Positions 25,528 through 37,166 of a stretch of DNA of 64,000 bases are shown piece by piece; the stretch's first letter is position 1; every line of letters starts with the position of its first letter. The translations under genes were made by a program, and so were the position numbers. The notes below the pieces were generated by a model that saw only the letters and a list, made by a program, of their open reading frames with translations, was not told where the DNA came from and did no database searches. The stretch covers positions 1-64,000 of the forward strand of contig PDHQ01000011.1 of NCBI GenBank assembly GCA_003339415.1, in the 5' to 3' direction. This DNA comes from Ophiocordyceps camponoti-saundersi (nom. inval.) (taxonomy: Eukaryota > Ascomycota > Sordariomycetes > Hypocreales > Ophiocordycipitaceae).

Positions 25528-28095
25528 TCTTGGGTGATGGATGGCATGTCCGTGCAGGGATTGCTTCTCATGGCATGTGCAAATTGAGTTGGTGAAAAGA
25601 TGCTCCTTGTTTGAATCAAGTCACAGGAAAGCCTGTATTGATTATTGATTGGGTATTGATCGAGAGATGTTCCGTCCACCGAAACAGGTTGTCGTGAAGC
25701 CTGTTGTGAAGCCCCAGAGCCTTATTACTCGTGAGTGCTTGATCTGCGTCGACACTTTTGATCGATGGATCTACGGATACAGACAGACAGACAGACAAGC
25801 CATTGGACTCTGAAGAAATACATACATACATACATAGCCTATTCAGCCGATGCTTGCGATTGTTTTATTCCATGGCACGCGACCAGATGATTCCCCCCCC
25901 CCCTTCCCTTCGTTGGAGTCTCGGAGCAGCGCTTCCCGTATCTCGCCGGGCGGCTTGGTGTTGGTGGTGGTCGTGGCCGTGCCGTATAAATCCGCCCGGA
26001 TAACGCCATTACCGTGCCGCCCTGCATACAGTATGTCTGTATGTACATACATAAGTAGGTATATATGTGGCTTCTGGACGCCTCTTGTTTATGCACATTC
26101 AAGTAAAGCATCGGGCTTTTGTCTTCTTCTATGTATGTGCATATGCGCATTTTTTCTTATTATTATTCCGGCATGTCGCTTAGACGAAACATTCTACTAC
26201 GGGATGATGATGATGTTGTTATTAGCAGCCCAGCTTTGGAAGCGGCAGGTCATCCATGGATGTTGGTTATGGCACCGGGGATTTACACTCATACATACCA
26301 TGTCCGTGGATGATGGGAACACCTCATACACGCAAACCCTCCCCGCCCAAACGACCAAGCCGATCCGTAATCACCGACACTCGACCAGTCATCGTCCTCC
26401 GAGACAATCCTTTCCTCTCACCTCCCGGATCGCCTAGCAGCCGAGTTTGTTCGACTCAAAAAAAGAAGACGAGTCACGTGGCTGAGCCGTCGACATCCCA
26501 AGTCAGCCAGCCAGGCCTGTACGGCTTCGGAGCTCAAAGCAAGACAACTCAGTTGCTAGGTATGTAAGCATCGTCTTGCCTCAAACGTCCAAGGTTTGCA
26601 AAGCAACACATCCTCTCAGCCCAACAGGGACCAGTTCGCCGGCGAGATCGCCCGTCAGTCAGCGCGTGTCAGGGCCATGAGTCGGGATTGAGCCGTTTTT
26701 ATGCCATAGAAGCTGTCAAGTGAGAGTTTTTTTTTTCTCTTTCCCTTTCTTTCTCCTGATGAAATCCATCCATGATTTCAAAGGGCAGCTCTGCGTCTGA
26801 TCTGTCTCCTGAAATGCTCACTGAATGCCTACCTGGGTAGGTGAATGTATGACGGTGGAGTGGTGGAGCTCCCATCATGCTTCCAGACTCCAGTACATAG
26901 TAAGCCGACAGCCGAAATCGCCATCAAGGACTCTCCCTGTCAGCTCGACAATGCCGGTTCGACACGAGAGATTGATAAGATAATCAGATGGTTTTTTTTT
27001 CTGCGCTTCGTGTTGCCCGTGTTCGGAACAGGGATGTTGACTTACTCGTACAAAGCTCGTTTTGGTTCCGATCTCGGTCTCGTGACGGCAGTGCATCCGA
27101 TTGGTTGAGACAAGAATAGGGGGGGAAGGAGGGGGGTTTAAAGGGAGCACGACCGTTCTGATCTGAATTACTCGTATAATTTGAAAACGAGCGTCGCAAC
27201 TGAATAAGTTGCTGTTGCTGTTCCCATCAAAGGACGCCGTTTCGGGGGGGGGGGGGGGGGTTAACATCTTCCTACTGGGTAGTTACCTAGGTAGGTAGTT
27301 TGTATGTGTGCAACTCACGACTTGCCTGGGTAGTTGTTCAGTTGGTTTCAATCCTGTGGCTGCAGCTGACGGACACTGCGCCGCTTCTCAGAAGGGCTTA
27401 ATATATCCGTACTTAGGTGGTAGGTATGTGTGTACGGAGTATGTATATGCGAATGCATTCGTACACACATACATACATACATACATACATCCATCCATAG
27501 GCGAGCCTGTTGATAACCCCGTGCGTACGATTGGCGGAAAAGACCTGCCATTACATACTATCACCGTTAGTCCGGACATTAAGACGCTCTTTGACGTCTC
27601 CCTGTTGAGCTTTGCATCACATGCCCTGGCTGCACCGACGCCCCTTATCAATCAGTGGGGCGCCGACCATCGGTACAGTGCTCAGACAGTGTGGCGGATG
27701 GCCGCTCGGCATTGACAGTGTTCTTTGGTTCCGTCCCCGCGGCTGAATCGACGGGCAATTACGGAATTCAGATAATCGCACAGTGCCGAGTCACACAGTG
27801 TTTTGGCCGTATGAGGTACAGTGCGTCGACCTCGCCTCCATCGTCACGCTGGCCCCTTTAGCAAATACCTACATACCTCCATTCTCCTCCTACTCCTACT
27901 CACTCCCTACAACTTACACCCTCTGCCCACCTCTGCCCACCTCTACCCACCTCTACCCACCTCTCTACCACCCAAGCAAAAATCCTACAGCCCACGATCC
28001 CCTCTCATCGTCCCGCCTTCGCCGGCATGGTCAGCTGCCTCTGACTGCCTCGTCCATCGCACCGCTCGCCACCACCACCACCTACCTACATACAT
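24561..28095. other. 3.5-kb gene-poor region with microsatellites
   Basis: Contents: (CT)n at 24778-24812, GA tracts near 25450 and 25504-25527, GTCAGTCA near 25008-25024, GAGGAG triplets near 25145-25168, a TACGGATA word at 25772-25779, TACATACA runs (25818-25836, 27466-27490), 17 G at 27244-27260, TACGGAGTA at 27433-27441, and CTCTGCCCAC/CTCTACCCAC repeats near 27920-27965. Only the short ORF at 26310-26680 looks possibly coding. Confidence 0.65.
26310..26680 (+). CDS. Possible two-exon small protein, ~100 aa
   Basis: Exon 26310-26559 ends at a good donor (GTATGTAAG). An acceptor at 26626-26627 keeps frame and leads to a stop at 26678-26680. The product is Ser/Pro-rich with segments such as RPVIVLRDNPFLSPPGSPSS and LYGFGAQSKTTQLLGTSSPA. 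An alternative acceptor at 26618-26619 gives a longer, Arg-rich end. No family is recognised, but codon choice and composition look more protein-like than the surroundings. ATG 26256 lies in the same frame. Confidence 0.3.
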
Positions 28096-29892
28096 ATGCA
28101 CGCCACCATGGCGTCCCCCCCGCCCGAGAGCCATCCGCCCTTGGGACCCCAGACGCCCTCAATCGCCCCGTCTTTGACCTATTCGGACGAGTCTGACGAT
28201 CAGGATGAGCCCGTCCGGCTTGAAAATGTCCGCGCGCGGCGCGCTTCGACCCGGCTCATTGCCCAGAACGCCAGCGATATCCGCCGCATCACCGGCGAGT
28301 CCACGGACGAGTTCGTCGGTCGTTGCTGTGGCGGCGGATGCAGTATGATGTCGTCCAATAGCGAGCCCATTTCCCTGCCAGACAATGACGCCTATCGCTC
28401 TCTGCGCCTCGGCATCACCCACATCCCTACCCGCCTGACCAAGGTTGCCGAATTGGCCCGCAAGACGCTTTCCTTTACGCCCATTCCTACCCAACGCGGC
28501 CTCCCCTCGCCTGCCGATTCGGCCATTTCCGTCGGCTCCGATGGCCCCCCCGCCCGTACCGGCAGCCCCGGTCCGTCCGACACCGTCGACACAGCCGTCC
28601 AGCCTCCGCGATTTGTCCAGCCCCATCCGCCCTTCCATGTCTATCCGGCCCGCATCCGTGCCGCCCGCGAGCTGACCAAGCCGGGGGCTCAGAAGCGCAC
28701 CTTTCATGTCGACCTCGACATTACCGACTACCCTGACGAGGAGTCGACCGACTTCAAGGTGGGCGGTGCCATTGGAGTGACGGCGCCCAATTGTGCATCC
28801 ATCGTCGACGACATCTTTGACGCCCTCATGGTCCCACGTTTCCAACGTGACAAGCCCGTGCTTATGTCGACGACGACGGGTCGCTGGCCCACCGTTTGGG
28901 GCGACGACAAGCCGCGCGAGCTCGTCACAACTCGCCGCGACCTGCTCACCTGGTGCTCTGATCTCCAGTCTTTCCCGCCGACGAAACAGCTCCTCCGTGT
29001 TCTCGCCGAGTACGCCAGCGCGGACAACGAGAAGAAGATACTCATGTACCTCTGTTCCGTCGAAGGCCAGAGCAGATTCTACGACCTGCGCACAGGGCCA
29101 CACATCACCGTTTCTCAGCTGCTACACGCCTTTCCGAGCTCGCAGCCGCCGCTGGACGAGCTCATGTCCAGCCTGCCGCCCCTGATGCCGCGCTTTTACT
29201 CCCTGTCCAATGACCCCCACGAGTCTTGCCTCGTCCAGGACCGCAAGCAGCACCGGCTCATCGAGATCGCCGTGACGGTGCACGAGGCGGACGACTGGCG
29301 AGGCGCTCAACGAACCGGCGTCGGGTCGGGCTTCTTCGAGCGCCAGGCGCGACGCTTCATCCAGGCCCAGGAAGCCGGCGACGAGGCTCCCCGACTGTAC
29401 GTGCCCATGTTCAAAGGGCTGATGGCGAACCCGCTGGCCCTGCAATACAACTCGGACGGGCCGATGCTTCTGATCGGAGCGGGCGTGGGCATCGCTCCCT
29501 TCCGGGGCTTCGTTCAGCGCCGGCTGAAGCAGGCCAACTGCCGCAACAAGGTCTGGGTGTTGCAGGGCATCCGCGACTCGCTCGTCGACGAGATTTACAG
29601 CGGCGAATGGGGCGTGCACGAGGACGAAGTCAAACGAGTGGTCGAGAGCCGCCGGGGAGAGGGCCGCTATGTTCAGGAGGAGGTACGAAACCAGGCGGAC
29701 CTCGTGTGGTGGATCATCAACGCCGTCGACGGCCGCGTCTTCGTCTGCGGCAGTTCTCAGGGCATGGGCGAGGGCGTCGAGCAGGCTCTGATCGACGTGG
29801 CTATGGCCAAGGGCAACCTGGAGCGGGACGAAGCGCGCAACTTTTGGGAGCTGAAGAAGGAGGCAAAACAGTACATTGCCGAGACGTGGTGA
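28096..29892 (+). CDS. FMN-less diflavin-reductase-like flavoprotein (FAD/NADPH)
   Basis: Intronless, 598 aa. The C-terminal ~400 residues resemble the FAD- and NADPH-binding half of cytochrome P450 reductase and sulfite-reductase flavoprotein. These include a connecting domain, FAD motif PRFYSLSN near residue 365, the pyrophosphate-binding GAGVGIAPFRGFVQRR near residue 460, VFVCGSSQGMGEGVEQAL, and a terminal aromatic (AETW). The N-terminal ~190 residues are Ser/Pro-rich and disordered, with CCGGGC. No flavodoxin (FMN) domain is present, so it cannot pass electrons to a P450 in the usual way. The partner is unknown. Start may be 28096 or 28108, the latter with a near-perfect ACCATGG context. 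It lies 3.5 kb from the P450 gene; a functional link is only speculation. Confidence 0.88.
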   Translation: MHATMASPPPESHPPLGPQTPSIAPSLTYSDESDDQDEPVRLENVRARRASTRLIAQNASDIRRITGESTDEFVGRCCGGGCSMMSSNSEPISLPDNDAYRSLRLGITHIPTRLTKVAELARKTLSFTPIPTQRGLPSPADSAISVGSDGPPARTGSPGPSDTVDTAVQPPRFVQPHPPFHVYPARIRAARELTKPGAQKRTFHVDLDITDYPDEESTDFKVGGAIGVTAPNCASIVDDIFDALMVPRFQRDKPVLMSTTTGRWPTVWGDDKPRELVTTRRDLLTWCSDLQSFPPTKQLLRVLAEYASADNEKKILMYLCSVEGQSRFYDLRTGPHITVSQLLHAFPSSQPPLDELMSSLPPLMPRFYSLSNDPHESCLVQDRKQHRLIEIAVTVHEADDWRGAQRTGVGSGFFERQARRFIQAQEAGDEAPRLYVPMFKGLMANPLALQYNSDGPMLLIGAGVGIAPFRGFVQRRLKQANCRNKVWVLQGIRDSLVDEIYSGEWGVHEDEVKRVVESRRGEGRYVQEEVRNQADLVWWIINAVDGRVFVCGSSQGMGEGVEQALIDVAMAKGNLERDEARNFWELKKEAKQYIAETW

Positions 29893-30946
29893 AAGATGCT
29901 CCTCATTTTTATTATAATCAGTGAAGCGGATGAGGGAGAACAGCCAGCAGCGAGGTGAAGAAGATGTGACAGAAAGATTCAGTCCAGAGAATGGATGCAT
30001 CCGGCTTTTTTTTTTGTTCATCACTGGACCATGGATAAGAGACGGAAAAGTGCAAGTGGTCATAACCAGTTTCGGTCACACATATTTGACGCGTTGATTG
30101 ATATCATCTTCAGGTGTTGATACGTGTGTCATTTTATTTCCTATTTTGGGTTGTCTTTTTCTTCTATGTGGGAGTTTGGGGTGTCTTTCAAGTGTGGGAT
30201 GAATGATGCTTGAAGACGAAAGCCTTGCTAGGACGACGGGGGAAGAAAGAGAGGAGGGCATAAATCAAGCCCACAGTTTTAATTAGCGATATACAGCCTT
30301 GTGTAAGGATAAGAGGTGTCATTACAAGGAAGCTGGAAGACTCCATTCAGCTGAACCATGGCGACGGTTTCTCTCCCGATAGAAACCGGGATTTCCGGGT
30401 GGGCGGGCCGACGGGGAGGAGCTTCTTCACTAGGAGTGACGATGACGAGGGTGATGATGAGGATTACGGTATGGGGTACGGATAATGAGTTGGGCGCTGA
30501 CAAAGCGAGGTGAATCTAGTCGCGTCACGTCATCTGTGTTCAGCTTTGGGTGAGCAGCTGTGTATCGGTGGTAGCAGCCTAAGAGTGCTAGTACTAGTAG
30601 GTAGGTAGGTAGGTAGGCAGTCATTATTAATGCGCGAGGGCTATTGACTCTGGTCTGTAAGCAAGGGTTTGAGGAGGGTCTCGGGATGATGCGAGCGAGC
30701 GAGTGAATTATTGAGTTTATACAGCCGTTTGTGCGGATTTGTGTGTAGGAGGTTGTATATATATGTACATATATAAAGGGGGAGGAGATCCGGCATCGAT
30801 TGATACTAGGTAAGATCAAGTGTTGACGACGATTCACCTTCCCATCTCATCAAGTTCACTCACCGAGTCACCGACATACATACCTACCTCTATCTACTAC
30901 CTATCTACACACATATAAACACACACACACACAGTCCCTCCTCACA
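29893..30946. other. Intergenic region
   Basis: About 1 kb holding the reductase 3' flank and the nitroreductase promoter. It contains GTAGGTAGGTAGGTAGG at 30598-30617, a TATATATGTACATATATA palindromic AT segment near 30756-30774, and CACACACA just before the next start. No gene is supported. Confidence 0.7.
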
Positions 30947-31585
30947 ATGGCAGCAGCGCAAAAGCCAACCTCCGACATCCTCCTCCAACTAGCCCGCAGC
31001 CGACGAACAATCTACCCGCTAACGAAACACCTCCCCGTCCCGGCCTCCCGCCTCAGAACCCTAGTACAAGAGACGACGCTCCACACGCCCTCCTCCTTCA
31101 ACTCGCAAACCACCCGCGCCGTCCTGCTCCTAGGCAGCGCCCACGACCGTCTCTGGGCTCTAACGACAGAGACGCTTCGCGGCGTCGTACCAGCCGATAA
31201 GTGGCCCGCTTCCGAGAAGCGACTGGCGGGATTCGCGGCGGGGGCGGGAACGGTTCTGTTCTTCGTAGACGACGAGGCTGTGAATAAAATGCAGGAGAAA
31301 CTACCCACGTACGCGGACCGGTTCCCGGCATGGGCGGAGCAGAGCGCTGGTATGCAGCAGTGGTTGCTGTGGACTGCGCTGGAAGCTGAAGGCTTGGGCG
31401 CGAATCTGCAGCATTATAACCCGCTTATTGACGCCAAGGTCGCGGAGGAGTGGTCTTTGCCTCGGTTGTGGAGGTTGAATGCGCAGTTGGTCTTTGGTGG
31501 GAGGGTGGAGGGCGCTGAGCTTGCGGAGAAGCAGTTTCAGCCGGTTGAGGAGCGGGTTAAGGTGTTTGGTGAGGAGAAGGCTTAG
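30947..31585 (+). CDS. Nitroreductase-family protein, Frm2/Hbn1-like
   Basis: Intronless 212-aa FMN-dependent nitroreductase-fold protein, close in length to yeast Frm2/Hbn1 (about 193 aa), which are linked to oxidative-stress and fatty-acid responses. It has the N-terminal LARSRRTIYPLTKHLPV (residues ~13-29; Arg side chains in this region contact FMN phosphate in the family). SFNSQTTRAVLLLG follows, then AGAGTVLFFVDDEAV and GMQQWLLWTALEAEGLGANL. The end EKQFQPVEERVKVFG is typical of the family. The start CACAATGGCA has A at -3. It is convergent with the phosphatidylserine decarboxylase gene, 216 bp between stops. Confidence 0.9.
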   Translation: MAAAQKPTSDILLQLARSRRTIYPLTKHLPVPASRLRTLVQETTLHTPSSFNSQTTRAVLLLGSAHDRLWALTTETLRGVVPADKWPASEKRLAGFAAGAGTVLFFVDDEAVNKMQEKLPTYADRFPAWAEQSAGMQQWLLWTALEAEGLGANLQHYNPLIDAKVAEEWSLPRLWRLNAQLVFGGRVEGAELAEKQFQPVEERVKVFGEEKA

Positions 31586-31801
31586 AGGTGATGGGGGATA
31601 GACTGACGTTTAGACTATTAGACAACAGAGGAGGGCATCTTAGAAACGGCGTGAGACTCTGAGGCGTTGTATGAGCATCTCTTGCTGTATACTCGCTTGG
31701 CGAGTCGGGGCATACATACATACATGCATACACACCCACGATGAAGACATGTGTAGCATCCGCTTCTTCCCCTTCCTCTCAAACACATCTACACAAACTC
31801 T

Positions 31802-33442
31802 TCACGGCCTCTTCGCCTCGACAACGCGTCCCAGTGCCTGCCCCATCCTCACCTTCTGCCCCTTCTCCACGCACCACTCCCACCCCGCCGCCCCCCCACC
31901 GAGCTTCTTGTCAGCCGGGGCCTCAAAGACCATGACGATGGTGCTGCCCAGCTTGAAGCCGCCCATCTCCTCCCCCCTCCGCAGCGCGTGACCTTGCAGC
32001 ACGGCGCTGGCCCCGGCGTACGTCGCCTCCACGAAGTCGAGGTAGGGCTCTCCTCGGTTCGCCGCCTGGGCCGCCGCCTGGTCGGCTGCCGTGTCCGTCG
32101 TCAGGCTGTTGGTGCGCAGCTCGCGGTCGAAGTTGATGCGGATCGAGCCGACGTTGGTGGCGCCCACGGGTATGTAGCTGAAGAAGCCGTGCCGCCAGCG
32201 GCCCAGCAGCACGACCCGCTCGTTGAGCGTGAACAACCCCGGCAGCGTCCGTTGGAGGTACGGTGACACGCTGAACAGCTCGCCCGGGAAGTGCCGCCGC
32301 CGCTCCACCACCCAGTTCGTCGGCGAGTGGAAGCGGTGGTAGTCGCCGGGCGCGAGGTACACGACGGCGTAGTACAGCGCCGTCGTGTCGTTGGCCGACA
32401 CCACGTCGTACCATGGTCGCTCGCCGAGGGCCAGCTCGGCCCGCACCTCGGACACGGCGCGAGGAGACGCCTCCGTCGACTCGTCCGTCACTGCTTGCCG
32501 AGCCTTGGTGCTTTTTTTCGCCCCGGACAGGAGGTCTGGCAGTGTATAGGAGATTCCGTTGACCTGAGCAAACTCTTCCTCTTGTTTGACAATGGTGGCT
32601 TCGTCTCCCCGCGACTCCGCAGCCGATGTCGTTCCGTCATCTTGTATGCTGGGCGGGGGTGTCTTCTTGCCCAGCAGCGCGTCGATGCTGTACGTCATGC
32701 CCTTGACCTGCTCGATGTCGCCACCTTCGATTCTCCCGAATTGTAGTACCTTGCCATCTGACGGCGACAGTAACGCGTTCGTGTCTGGGTCCAGCGGCCG
32801 CACGCCTGGCTTCAGGGTTCGGTAGAAGAAGGCGGCCAGGTTGGGATAGACGTGGAGATCGGGCTCGGATACCTCGTCGAGGCTTGATGTATTGTTAGTC
32901 ACGTCCGAGGCCGTACGGGGAAGGAATCCTGCACGAACTTGACGCCAAAGATGAATGAGTATAACTTGAAGCCTGGCACACGCAGATAGTAGGGAATGTC
33001 CAGCTCGTTGAACCGGCCCCACAGCCTAGATATGGCCTTGAGTGGTAGAGTTGACATGACTTTTACTTGCCTAACAGTCGAATTTCGTCAGCCTGCCTAT
33101 ATGGAAGTCTTCCGAGACCGATGGCCCCTACCATGGTCCTTCAGGTCGAGCTTTAGACCGTGGCTTTTGCTCGTTTTCCAGTTCCCTCGTAACAACCTTG
33201 TTGATCTGTAGTATTCCGAGGAAAGCTATGCCCAGGCCGATCGGTACGTGATACCATTGGATCCTGGTACGTCGTAGGGCCTCACTGAGACGTCTGGAGA
33301 AGCGCTGCCGGTTGCTGGCGTCCGAAGCATAGCTTCGTCCCGTAACACGGAAGACGGCGCAACCGGGGCACGTTCTGCAAGTACCGGCGAGAGCGCGACG
33401 CCGGAGGACCGAGCCGACGCCAGGCCCGACGATAATGTTCAT
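31802..33442 (-). CDS. PSD1: Phosphatidylserine decarboxylase proenzyme, mitochondrial (Psd1 type)
   Basis: Converts phosphatidylserine to phosphatidylethanolamine at the inner mitochondrial membrane; 507 aa from ATG 33442. Exons are 33442-33132, 33070-32939 and 32882-31802; introns are 61 and 56 bp. The N-terminus is Arg-rich without acidic residues, a mitochondrial presequence, followed by a membrane helix (HVPIGLGIAFLGILQI). Conserved blocks: PYYLRVPGFKLYSFIFGVN, LLSPSDGKVLQFG, the histidine block YHRFHSPTNWVV, and the autocatalytic LGST (residues 459-462) where Ser becomes the pyruvoyl group, separating beta and alpha chains. A longer start at 33577 or 33721 is possible in the same frame. 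A Lys/Glu/Ser-rich insert (about 70 residues) sits between the SPSDG and histidine blocks. Confidence 0.94.
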
Positions 33443-34165
33443 GACGATGCGCCGGGGCCAATAATCGGGCGTCGTTGGTTTCGTCAAAGGCCGCAAAGCT
33501 ACGCAACTATGGATAGAGATTCTGTAGATATCGTCCTTTAGGGTAGGTGAGATAGACCCGAGAACGCGACCCGGCATGGCAGAACTATCCGCCGCGGCTG
33601 CCACTAGCGAACACCTCGTCCTGAAATTGGGCACGTGGAGTTTAGAGAGATTGGGGCTGTCTTTGACTCTTTGTTCGTCAGAATACACGTTGAAAGGCCC
33701 AAGCTCTGCATGCGGATGCATGTGTGTGCAGAGAAGGAAGGTCCTAGCACTGTCAAAGGAAGAGATTCAATGTGCATTGTGTACCTACTGTACCTAGGCA
33801 TGTATGAGGTATGTATGTATGTATGTATGTATGCACATTTATATGAACGCATCTGCAAACAGATGGGATATTGAGGGATGGATAAGCAGGTTCGGTACCA
33901 GGCGGCGTTCTCACATCATACTACTACTACCTAACGGACACTGAATCTGCCTCGCTCGACGAGTCACCGTCAGCGACCCCCTCGGCGCTTTTCATTCGTC
34001 GCCTCACTGAAAGTTCCTCTGCATGATAAACGGTATCGGTAGTTTTTCCGCGCCGAAGAGCCAACCCTTTGGGCAGTGGGACCACGGTCCACCGTCAGTG
34101 TCGACGACTCAGAGGCGGGATACGTACCTCCCTGGTCGTCTCAAAGCCAACGTGGAAGAAGAGAA

Positions 34166-34204
<39 letters not shown>

Positions 34205-34549
34205 GTGAGAGAGACAGAGAGACAGAGAGAGATAGAGAGAGAAAGCGATCCTCGGAAAGATCCTCTCTCCTCTTCATCCCTCCCTCCCTCACACCCTCCC
34301 TTCCTCGCCCTACCCTTATTCATCCACACTCTCTCTCACCGCCCGCCTTGCCAGCTGCAGGCCTCGTCTTGTGCCTCTCGTCCATCTGCAGCCTCTTCCC
34401 CTCAAGGGCCTCCGTTCGCTGCCTTGGCCGGCGTGGCCGGTGCTACTTGTTGTCTGACATGACCTGCAATCTCACGTCCTACTCTTGGCCATAGATCTCG
34501 CGGGCCGGCATCGTCGTCTTCTCGTCTCTTCTGCATCTTCGCTGCCAAC
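33443..34549. other. Divergent intergenic region
   Basis: This separates the PSD and Herp-like starts (1.1 kb). It holds TATGTATG repeats (33808-33832), (GA)n at 34169-34201 with an impure extension to 34243, and a CT-rich leader before 34550. No gene is supported. Confidence 0.7.
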
Positions 34550-36618
34550 ATGGCGACGTCCGAGCCGTCTCACTCGCACGCTCCCGAGGAGCTCGTCGTC
34601 AACTTGCAGGTCGTCTCGCCCTCTGTCGGCGTCAATCGACCCTTGCTTTTCCCCGACTTACCTGCTACGACCACCATCAAGCGGCTCAAGGACAAGATCC
34701 GGCAAACGCTGCCTCTGCGTCCCACCGACGAGAATCAGCGCTTGATTCATCGTGGTCGGGCGCTGTTGCGCGAGTCAGACAGTCTGCTTGACATATTTGG
34801 TGCCGATGCTGTGAGTCTGGAGCTCTTCGTGTCGACGAGATGCTGGCTAACTCGCTCCCGCAGCTTCGAACGTTGGAACGACAGACCATACATCTCGTCA
34901 TCAGGGACGTAGTAGACAATCAGCATCCATGGAACTCGTCGACCGCTGCTCGAGGCCCAAGCCCGGCTGCTACCGCCGCTACTGCCGCGCGACCGACGAG
35001 CTCTCTGCATGCGACGTTTGGACCTGCGCCTCCGCCCACTTTACCCAGGAGAGTTGTACCTTTCCAGACGGCGCCTCATCCCATGTCCCAGCCTCTGATG
35101 GCCTCCCCGGCGCCCGCCCACTCCCCCGTTGAGCCGACGACGCAGACATTTCAGCAGCAGCACCAGACCATGGCCAACTGGATGGGCCAGGTTCCGCGAG
35201 ACGCCGCGCAGCTGCCGCGAGAGGCCATGTTCAGAGCCTTGGTCAACCAGGGTCAAAGAGGAAGGGCTCAGATAGGGTTGCGCGGCATCGGAGAACGCAA
35301 CGGCTCCGAAGCAAGCAGCGGCAGAGTCAGTCCTGGTTCTACACACTCTGTTCACTACGAAACTGTCGGGCCAAACGGAGAAGTGTATTACGTCGATAAC
35401 GTCGTCAGGGTCGCTCGGGTAACAGTCGCGGGACTGCCCGCGGCCGACGCGCAAAGCATGGTTCGCAATGCGGATCCTAGCCAGGCGGCCATGGCCATGG
35501 CCAGCGCCCTCCACCGCAACGTCTCGGGGCCTGCGCTGCACAACCGGCCCTTGAGCCAGCCCGGAGTGACAACGCCCATTTTCGCGACTGCCGGATCGCT
35601 GGCCAGCAGCGGCCGCGGTACTCCAGATGCCAGCAGCCATATGACGACGACGACGGTTCAGCCGCAGATCTACCTCGTGTCCTCCCCCGACGGACCACGT
35701 GCTCTTCTGCTCAATCCGGCTGCCGCAGACGCGTATTACTTGCCCAGGATCGCACCGCCGACTATGTTGCCCCGGCTGAGAAATCCCTCGGTTCAGTCGT
35801 CGACCGCGGCCGCGAACACTCCGCAGAGTCTCGGAACGCCGCACGAGGACCAGAGGCCACAACCTCGGAATGAGGAAGAAGCAGCAGGCGCGGCACCGGC
35901 GCAGCATCATGCCGTACCGCCAGTTCATCCCAACAACCCGGCGGCGGCGGCTCTGCCCCCTTTGCTTATGCAGCTATGGCCTCATATCTGGCTGATCTTT
36001 CGTCTGGGACTTTTCGTCTGGTTCTTTACGTCCCCTAGCTCGAGCTGGTCGAGATGGCTCACCATCATCAGTCTGGCCGTCTTCGTCTTCGTGATGAGTA
36101 CGGGATTCCTCAACGGGATGGCGGAGAACGCGTGGAGGCCGATCGGCAGACACCTGGAGAATCTCCTTCCAGCGCTCGAGCCTCCGCGTCTCGGCCGAGC
36201 GGCTGGCGAGGGCGGTGCGGGACGAGCTGGTCGGGAGGATGGCCCTGGGCCTGAGCAGATGGCGGCCAGGCTGGTGGCCCGGCATGGCGCCCGACCGGGC
36301 TGGCTGTTCGGGCAATTCAGACGGCTGGAGCGCGCCGGGCTCTTGTTCCTCGCCAGCCTGGCACCCGGCGTCGCGGAGCGGCACATTGCCAATCTCGAGG
36401 CAGAAGCACAAGCAGAGGAGACACGGCGAAGAGAGGCGGCGGAGGCTGCAGCGGCTGCCGAAGCGAGCGCGAGAGACGAGTCTGTCGGTCATGATACTAC
36501 GACGGGGGAGACGGAAAACCTTCGGCAGGCGGAGCAGGAGGGCGAGGACGGCGGTCAGGAAGCCGGACGAGACGACGTCGGGCACGAGGCGAACAGGGAG
36601 GGAGTCACGGCGCTTTAG
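34550..36618 (+). CDS. Ubiquitin-like-domain ER membrane protein (Herp/Usa1-like)
   Basis: Predicted ER-associated degradation scaffold, 671 aa. Exons are 34550-34810 and 34864-36618; the intron is 53 bp. The N-terminal ubiquitin-like domain (residues ~15-105) includes LPATTTIKRLKDKIRQTLPL and NQRLIHRGRALLRESDSLLD, and continues over the splice site as LRTLERQTIHLVI. A long Ser/Pro/Gln-rich segment follows, containing YETVGPNGEVYYVDNVVRVA, then a double hydrophobic segment at about 457-505 (LWPHIWLIFRLGLFVWFFTS, then WLTIISLAVFVFVMSTGFL). A Glu/Ala-rich charged C-terminus ends the protein. UBL plus central paired membrane helices is the Herp/Usa1 architecture; those proteins organise the Hrd1 ubiquitin ligase. 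A UCH-type deubiquitinase gene follows on the same strand. Confidence 0.85.
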
Positions 36619-37166
36619 GCACATGACTACGACTGCGGAGTTTTCTCAAGCGAAGTCAAGGCATCAGAGAAGGGAGGGAATGGATTGGACAAGAAGAGAA
36701 AAGCGATGGAGTAGTATAGAGTCATGGGAAGTGAGAAGCGAGCCTCAGAGGCGCGACATGTCGTGTGTGTGTGTATTGATTACGAGCAGATGCATGGACG
36801 ACCGAGTGGTAAGGCACTAGGCACTAGGCAGTATGTATGTATGTATCATGAGAAGCAGTTGCACACTGAGAGAGAGGATGAGGCATCAAGGATAAACGAT
36901 GATATAGAGAGGAAGAAGGTCGGTCTATGAAGAGGTCTATAGATCGATCGCTGGTTGTTTAGGGTAGGTGGACCAGCGCGCTATTGTCAGCAGCAGACTC
37001 AATCAATCAATCAGGGCAAGATCTAATCCAATCCAATCCCGTCTACCATTCGACCTCATTCCATCATCACCACCAGCTGAGCCAGCCTCATCTCACGTCC
37101 GAATATCGCCGAACATCGCACGAAAGCAAGAGTACCACTTAAAGAAGCCGTTACCGAGCCGTGGCG
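36619..37166. other. Intergenic region between two + genes
   Basis: 548 bp with a TATGTATGTATGTATC run near 36831-36847 and AATCAATCAATCA at 37000-37012. It is probably the Herp-like 3' UTR plus the UCH promoter. No gene is seen. Confidence 0.7.

Noticed and set aside
28159..29103. 314-codon minus ORF
   Set aside because: Antisense shadow of the FMN-less reductase gene.
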